The notes beneath the pieces are model-generated. The model ran no database searches and was not told where the DNA came from. It saw nothing but the letters and a program-made list of their open reading frames with translations. DNA of 64,000 bases from JBHOQS01 sp042408875 (lineage in GTDB: Bacteria; Chloroflexota; UBA11872; JBHOQS01), in the NCBI GenBank assembly GCA_042408875.1, contig JBHOQS010000020.1, forward strand, positions 1 to 64,000, read 5' to 3'. Below are positions 57,699-64,000 of this stretch, piece after piece. The stretch's first letter is position 1. Each line of letters opens with the position of its first letter. A program made the translations under genes and the position numbers.

Positions 57699-60392
57699 AT
57701 GATTGCCGAAGCTGCTCCACTGGTCAGTTGCATCATGCCGACGCGCAACCGGCGACGGTTCGTCGGGCAAGCCATCTGGTACTTCCTGCGCCAGGATTAT
57801 CCTGCTAGGGAGCTGATCATCTTGGACGATGGGGAGGACGCCATCGCTGACCTCGTGCCAACCGACGAGCGCATCCGCTATGTGCGTCTGGACGGGCGGC
57901 TCCCGCTCGGGGCAAAGCGCAATCGCGCTTGCGGGCTGGCTCGCGGAGAGCTGATCACCCACTGGGACGATGATGACTGGATGGCACCGCACCGCCTGAG
58001 TCTCCAGGTGCGTGCGCTCCTTGCCTCAGGCGCCGACGTGTGCGGTGCCAGCGCACTGCTGCATTACTGCCTGGACAGCGCGGCCGTATGGCTCTACCGG
58101 TCGCTCGCCGGCGAGCGCCAGTGGCTGGCCGGCGGGACGCTGCTGTATCGCCGCGCTACCTGGGCGGCGCAGCCCTTCCCTGAGTTGCCCTCTGGAGAGG
58201 ATAGCGCGTTCGTGGCACAGCTTCCCCCCGAGCGCCTCCATGCCCTCTCCGACCCGAGCTTCTACGTCGCCATCATTCACGGCAGCAACACGGCCGCGAA
58301 GAACCTGCGTGATCCGCACTGGGAGCGCCGGCCGTTGCACGAAGCAACGGTCCTGCTCGCACTGGATCGTGACTTTTATGTCTCGCTTCGCACCGGAAAC
58401 CGGGCCGTCTCGACCACCCGGCAAGCCGGCGCAGGGGGCGTAACCGTAGCCGCGCCCTTCGCCATTTACGATGGCTACGGCAGCATGGCCGAGTATCTGG
58501 TGCTCGGCATGGCCCGCGCCGGTGCCACAGTCAACGTTGTGCCACTCAGCCTAGATCCGACCGGTCTCTCCACCGAGTTGTGCGCCATCATTCAGCGCTC
58601 GCAGCCTGATCCGCAGGCTCCGGTACTCTACTTCTGTTGGCCCCGGCCCGACCTGGAGCGTTTCCGTCAGGCGCCGGATCTGCTCATCAACACGATGTGG
58701 GAGTCCAGCCTGCTGCCGGCCTCCTGGATCGAGCCGCTGAACCGCGCCTGCGCTGTCATCGTGCCCACCCGCTTTGTGGCGGACGTCTGTCGAGCCAGCG
58801 GCGTGACTGCTCCGATCGAGGTCGTGCCAGAGGGGATCGATCCGGCCGTCTACGCCTACGAGGAGCGGCCTGAGCGGGAGGGCCTCACTACGTTGATCGT
58901 CGGCACTGTCATCGAGCGCAAGCACACGCGGGAGGGCATCGCTGCCTGGAAGCTGGCGTTTGGCGGAGACCCTACTGCGCGGCTGATCGTGAAGTCGCGC
59001 TTCCAGTACGGCAACTTCGTCCCTGACGATCCACGCATCCAGTTCGTAGACGACAACGAGCCGACCCGCGGCATCGCCCACTGGTACCGTCGCGCGGACG
59101 TGTTGCTGGCGCTGGGGAACGAGGGCTTCGGCCTGCCGCTGGTGGAAGGCATGGCCACTGGCCTGCCCGTCATCGCGCTGAACTCCGAGGGGCAGGCGGA
59201 CATCTGCGCTGAGGCTCGTGACCTGGTGCTGCCGGTGCAGCCGGCCTCCTGGCAGCCCTGTGCAGAGCCCCCCTTCGGGCCCTGCGGCGTGCGCGCGGTG
59301 CCGGACGTGCAGCAGGCCGCCGCGTGGCTGCGCTGGGTGGCCGGCCACCGTGATGAGGCGTGGGCGATGGGCCGCGCGGCCTCGGAGTGGGTCCGGCAGC
59401 GCCGCAACATCTGGGCCAAGGGGCCGGCGGTCCTGGATCTGATGGAGCGCGCGGTGCGCCCACCGCGGCCGCTGCGCCGCCTGCCAGTGCTCTGGACGCC
59501 GAGCTGGGGCTCCTGCTGCGGAGTCGCCGAGTACACCGCCCACCTGACCGAATGCCTGCCGGCGGCGCGCGCAACAGCGGACCTGCCGGATCTGCGCGGC
59601 GCGCGGCTCGTGCATGTCCAGCACGAAGACAGCCTGTTCGACGACACCGCGCTCACCCGGCAAGTGCAGGAGGCACGGGCATGCGGCGTGCCGACAGCGG
59701 TGAGCGAACACTCGGTCGGCCCAGCAGCGCGCGCCTGGGAGCGCGAGGCCGATGCGCTCGTGGCCTTTACCCCCCGCGGCGTGCGGCTGCTGCGCACGCG
59801 CTGGCCGTCCAAGCGGGTCGAGCATATCCCGCACGGATGTCCGACCTGGTTTCCGCCACGCAAGTCGCAGCGCGGCCGCGTCATCGGGGCGTTCGGCTTC
59901 CTTGAGCGCTACAAGGGCTTCTGGCACCTGCTCGACGTGCTGCGTGCTGTGCCGGACACGGAGCTCGTGCTCTTCAGCTTCGCCAAGCGGCCAGAGATCG
60001 AGGCCGAATGGGAGGCGGCCGCGGCCGGGCTACCGGTGCGCCGCGAGAGAGCGTACCTGCCCGCAGCCGAGATCGCGCGGGGGCTCGCTGCCGAGGCCGA
60101 CATCCTCGTCTTCTGGTACGATGACGTGTCCCATGCCTCGGCCAGTGGCGCAGTGCGCGTCGGCCTCGCCACCGGAGTGCCGGTGCTCACCTCACCGGCC
60201 GCTTGGTTTGAAGAGCTCCGCGAGGTGACCTACCAGCCCAAGGATCTGATCGAAGGTGTCCGGCGCCTGCTGGACGATACCGCGCTGCGGACCGAGCTGG
60301 TCGCTGCAGCGCAGGAATACTGCCACGCGCAGAGCTGGCCACACATCGCCGAGCGCCATCTGGCCCTCTGGCGCACGCTAGAAGGCAAGTAG
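57699..60392 (+). CDS. Three-domain glycosyltransferase (GT2-GT4-GT4-like)
   Basis: An 897-residue protein. Domain 1 (about residues 1-215) is a GT2 fold: VSCIMPTRNRRRFVGQAI, then ITHWDDDDWMAPHRL with a DDDD metal-binding run. Domain 2 (about 247-585) is GT-B/GT4, with VVPEGIDPAVYAYEERP and the donor motif NEGFGLPLVEGMATG (about 474-488). Domain 3 (about 590-897) is a second GT-B-like unit starting LPVLWTPSWGSCCGVAEYTAHL, with GAFGFLERYKGFWHLLDVL and VSHASASGAVRVGLATG in place of the usual donor motif. Such fused enzymes could build a short oligosaccharide on one target. It stands 10 bases upstream of the tail-sheath gene, so tail or surface proteins may be its acceptors (inference). Confidence 0.85.
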   Translation: MIAEAAPLVSCIMPTRNRRRFVGQAIWYFLRQDYPARELIILDDGEDAIADLVPTDERIRYVRLDGRLPLGAKRNRACGLARGELITHWDDDDWMAPHRLSLQVRALLASGADVCGASALLHYCLDSAAVWLYRSLAGERQWLAGGTLLYRRATWAAQPFPELPSGEDSAFVAQLPPERLHALSDPSFYVAIIHGSNTAAKNLRDPHWERRPLHEATVLLALDRDFYVSLRTGNRAVSTTRQAGAGGVTVAAPFAIYDGYGSMAEYLVLGMARAGATVNVVPLSLDPTGLSTELCAIIQRSQPDPQAPVLYFCWPRPDLERFRQAPDLLINTMWESSLLPASWIEPLNRACAVIVPTRFVADVCRASGVTAPIEVVPEGIDPAVYAYEERPEREGLTTLIVGTVIERKHTREGIAAWKLAFGGDPTARLIVKSRFQYGNFVPDDPRIQFVDDNEPTRGIAHWYRRADVLLALGNEGFGLPLVEGMATGLPVIALNSEGQADICAEARDLVLPVQPASWQPCAEPPFGPCGVRAVPDVQQAAAWLRWVAGHRDEAWAMGRAASEWVRQRRNIWAKGPAVLDLMERAVRPPRPLRRLPVLWTPSWGSCCGVAEYTAHLTECLPAARATADLPDLRGARLVHVQHEDSLFDDTALTRQVQEARACGVPTAVSEHSVGPAARAWEREADALVAFTPRGVRLLRTRWPSKRVEHIPHGCPTWFPPRKSQRGRVIGAFGFLERYKGFWHLLDVLRAVPDTELVLFSFAKRPEIEAEWEAAAAGLPVRRERAYLPAAEIARGLAAEADILVFWYDDVSHASASGAVRVGLATGVPVLTSPAAWFEELREVTYQPKDLIEGVRRLLDDTALRTELVAAAQEYCHAQSWPHIAERHLALWRTLEGK

Positions 60393-60402
60393 AGGAGGAC
60401 GC

Positions 60403-61965
<1,563 letters not shown>

Positions 61966-61995
61966 GCATCACTGTACAGGCAGGAGGCAGGCGCG

Positions 61996-62520
61996 ATGGC
62001 GCAGTTCAGTGTCAATGCGCAGCGGTTCGACCCGTATAAGAACTTCAAGTTTCGGGTGAAGTGGGATGGCCGCTACGTGGCCGGCGTGAGCAAGGTGGGC
62101 TCGCTGCGGCGCACGACCGAGGTCGTGCGGCATCGCGAGGGCGGTGACCCTAGCACTAGCCGCAAGTCGCCGGGCCGCACCGAGTACGAGGCCATTACCC
62201 TCGAGCGTGGCGTGACTCACGATTCAGAGTTCGAGACGTGGGCGAACAAGGTGTGGAACTTCGGCTCCGGCCTGGGGGCCGAGACCTCGCTGAAGGACTT
62301 CCGCAAGGACATCATTATCGAGGTCTACAACGAGGCGGGCCAGCTCGCCCTGGCGTACAAAGTCTTTCGCTGCTGGGTCTCGGAATTCCAGGCCCTGCCG
62401 GACTTGGACGCCAACGCCAACGCGGTGGCCATTCAGCACATCAAGCTGGAGAACGAAGGCTGGGAGCGGGACTACGAGGTGCCCGAGCCGGCCGAGCCCA
62501 GCTTCACCGAGCCAGCGTAG
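61996..62520 (+). CDS. Tail tube protein (gp19-like)
   Basis: A 174-residue inner-tube protein. KNFKFRVKWDGRYVAGVSKVGSL and HREGGDPSTSRKSPG (about residues 47-61) and a GWERDYEV end are typical of the conserved phage-tail region proteins that stack as hexameric rings. The sheath gene lies 30 bases upstream. Length and composition are normal for the family. Confidence 0.92.
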   Translation: MAQFSVNAQRFDPYKNFKFRVKWDGRYVAGVSKVGSLRRTTEVVRHREGGDPSTSRKSPGRTEYEAITLERGVTHDSEFETWANKVWNFGSGLGAETSLKDFRKDIIIEVYNEAGQLALAYKVFRCWVSEFQALPDLDANANAVAIQHIKLENEGWERDYEVPEPAEPSFTEPA

Positions 62521-62550
62521 GCGCACGAGAGGCATGAACAGGCCACGCTG

Positions 62551-63297
62551 ATGCGCACGCTCTCTACCACCGAACTGCTGGAGCTCTGGGAGCAGGGCTA
62601 CGGGCGGTCATCCGCCGAGCAGGCGCTGCTGTTGCTGCGGGCAGCCTGCCCGGAGATGTCATCCGATGCCCCGGCGCGGCTGAGCATCGGCCGGCGCGAT
62701 CTGCTACTCGTAGAGCTGCGCGAGCGAACCTTCGGGTCGCGGCTCGCCGGGCTGGTGGACTGCCCGCGCTGCGGAGAGCGGCTGGAGACCGAGCTCGACA
62801 CCAAAGAGCTCCGCAGCGGACAGCCGGCGACGTCGCCGGAGGCGTTGTCAGTGCAGGCAGGCGGCTATACCCTGGCGCTGCGCCTCCCCGATAGTATGGA
62901 CCTGGCCGCGATCACCCGCGCTCCGGGTGTGGCAGACGCCCGGCGCCTGTTGCTCGAGCGCTGCGTGCTGGCAGTGCATGCCGAGGACGAAGGCGGTGGC
63001 CCCCTGCCGGCTGTGGGCGACGTGCCAGCCACAGTGATTGACACAGCGATCAGGTCCCTGGCTGAGGCCGATCCGCTGGCGACGGTGGAGCTCCAGCTTA
63101 CCTGTCCGCACTGCGGCTGCGCATGGACGGCGCTCTTCGACATCGTATCGTTCTTCTGGGCGGAGATCGACGCCTGGGCGCAACGGCTGCTCCAGGAGGT
63201 CCACACGCTGGCATCCGTTTACGGCTGGAGCGAGGCAGCCATCCTGAGCATGAGCCCGTGGCGGCGGCAGATCTACCTGGAGCTGATCGGCGCATGA
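62551..63297 (+). CDS. Zinc-ribbon baseplate protein (gp28-like, eCIS type)
   Basis: A 248-residue protein with two Cys pairs: C71-x2-C74 (CPRCGE) and C185-x2-C188 (CPHCGC, with a further Cys at 190). They lie 110 residues apart, suggesting two half-sites forming one zinc knuckle. Between them is a beta-rich segment. The N terminus (LSTTELLELWEQGYGRSSAEQALLLLRAA) is shared by baseplate hub proteins of contractile injection clusters. It is probably a structural element of the baseplate. It overlaps the next gene by four bases (ATGA). Confidence 0.8.
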   Translation: MRTLSTTELLELWEQGYGRSSAEQALLLLRAACPEMSSDAPARLSIGRRDLLLVELRERTFGSRLAGLVDCPRCGERLETELDTKELRSGQPATSPEALSVQAGGYTLALRLPDSMDLAAITRAPGVADARRLLLERCVLAVHAEDEGGGPLPAVGDVPATVIDTAIRSLAEADPLATVELQLTCPHCGCAWTALFDIVSFFWAEIDAWAQRLLQEVHTLASVYGWSEAAILSMSPWRRQIYLELIGA

Positions 63298-64000
63298 GTG
63301 ACTATCTCACCCTGCTGGCTTCACGGGCGCTCGGGCTCATGCCGGTCGTGCGGCCGAGGCTACCTGGCCGTTTTGAGCCTGTGCGCCCGGTACACGCGTC
63401 AGGGGATAGCCTCCTGGAGGCTATTGGCGAGACTGGTACTCCACCAGACATAGCCGTTCAAGCCCAGGGGACACGCGGGCAGCAGGAGACGGCCATCGCC
63501 CGCGCCGCGCTGCGAGAGACGCCCGCGCCAGGCACGGCAGGCGAGCCGCCACTCGCGGTCTCTGAGCACCCGGCAGCCCTGGCCCAGCAGGTCGCTGCGA
63601 TGATCCCGCAGACGCTGCCGCCGGCGGCGCCTGACCCTTCCCGCCGGCCCGCCGGTGTGACGCCCGGGCGCCATCACGCCCCGGCTGGCCTGGCCACTGC
63701 AACCTCGGCAGCATATGAAGCTCGCCCGCAGCCAGGCGCCAGCGTGATGCCGCTCCTTCGAGGAGTGGCTGAGCAGCCGGCTTCGCAGCCCCGGCCTGCG
63801 CCGCCCCAGGAGCCGTCGCAGCGTTTCGCGGTGCCTGTCCCGCAGGTGGCAGCGCCAGGACCCTCTCCCGACAGCTCGATGCCGCACGAAGCACCCAGCC
63901 CGGTGGCCGGGCCAGCTGTCGAGGCCGCTCCGCCGGCGTGGAGAGCGGCGATGCCTCCGCCACGGAGATGGCGGCAGCCGTCACCTTCAGCGCGCTCGGC
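63294..64000 (+). CDS. Pro/Ala-rich contractile-system protein, open at the window end
   Basis: An ATG at 63294, inside the ATGA overlap with the baseplate gene, opens a frame that runs without stop to the last base of the window (235 codons visible). The first 35 residues (MSDYLTLLASRALGLMPVVR, then PRLPGRFEPV) form a conserved-looking start found in proteins of contractile-tail clusters. The rest visible is low-complexity Pro/Ala/Gln/Arg, with no domain recognised. It is likely a disordered accessory or effector-adaptor protein; the C terminus lies outside the window. Confidence 0.72.
   Translation, partial: MSDYLTLLASRALGLMPVVRPRLPGRFEPVRPVHASGDSLLEAIGETGTPPDIAVQAQGTRGQQETAIARAALRETPAPGTAGEPPLAVSEHPAALAQQVAAMIPQTLPPAAPDPSRRPAGVTPGRHHAPAGLATATSAAYEARPQPGASVMPLLRGVAEQPASQPRPAPPQEPSQRFAVPVPQVAAPGPSPDSSMPHEAPSPVAGPAVEAAPPAWRAAMPPPRRWRQPSPSARS

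Noticed and set aside
58551..59927. 458-codon minus-strand open frame
   Set aside because: Antisense to the three-domain glycosyltransferase, which carries clear motifs.

Overview
The window is high-GC bacterial DNA (about two thirds G+C by eye) with AT-richer patches. I infer a member of the Chloroflexota. The supporting traits are the tuf-rpmG-secE-nusG-rplK-rplA-rplJ-rplL order, long actinobacterial-style coding sequences without actinobacterial marker genes, an S-layer-homology (SLH) surface protein, palindromic CCCCCTCTCC/GGAGAGGGGG-type repeats like those I associate with Roseiflexus-type genomes, and a contractile-tail cluster. No rRNA or tRNA gene, CRISPR array or insertion sequence was recognised.

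Layout. (1) 1-4642: end of tuf, then rpmG, secE, nusG, rplK, rplA, an L10 leader RNA with attenuator, rplJ and rplL, closed by a strong hairpin. (2) 4654-7522: two MerR-like regulators behind a near-consensus promoter, and a double KaiC/RecA-like protein whose two P-loops are both degenerate. (3) 7851-13501: an acyl-CoA-type metabolic group (hotdog thioesterase, AMP-forming ligase, MetE-core-like methyltransferase, MaoC-like hydratase), an orphan NarL-type response regulator on the other strand, and an FAH-family hydrolase. (4) 13646-41534: a large surface-glycan locus. It starts with a divergent glycosyltransferase/membrane-protein pair and the heptose-activation genes hddA and gmhB. Next comes an unusual set of PqqD-like proteins, a Cys-rich Tat-type exported protein, an HPr-kinase-like protein, a degenerate paralogue of that kinase and a nucleotidyltransferase-family protein. 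These are interleaved with a HlyD-like adaptor and a Wzz/BY-kinase-like protein lacking a P-loop. The locus ends with a flippase, a ligase/polymerase, two methyltransferases and many GT4 glycosyltransferases. (5) 41636-53851, minus strand: a Tat-exported glycosidase-like protein, an AT-rich 1.4-kb stretch without a supportable gene, two GT-C membrane glycosyltransferases, a hexapeptide acyltransferase, further GT4/GT2 enzymes and the initiating sugar-1-phosphate transferase. (6) 54235-64000: an SLH/Fn3 surface protein, a BTAD-type regulator, a three-domain glycosyltransferase and the start of a phage-tail-like contractile injection system (sheath, tube, zinc-ribbon baseplate protein, a Pro-rich protein cut by the window end).

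Working model (inference). The two polysaccharide arms supply sugar transfer, flipping, polymerisation and export for a heptose-containing glycan, perhaps attached to S-layer proteins. Embedded in it is an HprK/PqqD/nucleotidyltransferase module resembling tailoring genes of phosphorylated lasso peptides but lacking the lasso cyclase and protease genes, with an exported Cys-rich protein as a possible client. That module, with its intact kinase beside a dead one, is the best candidate for an undescribed system here. Three unrelated P-loop families in the window have lost the P-loop while keeping the fold.
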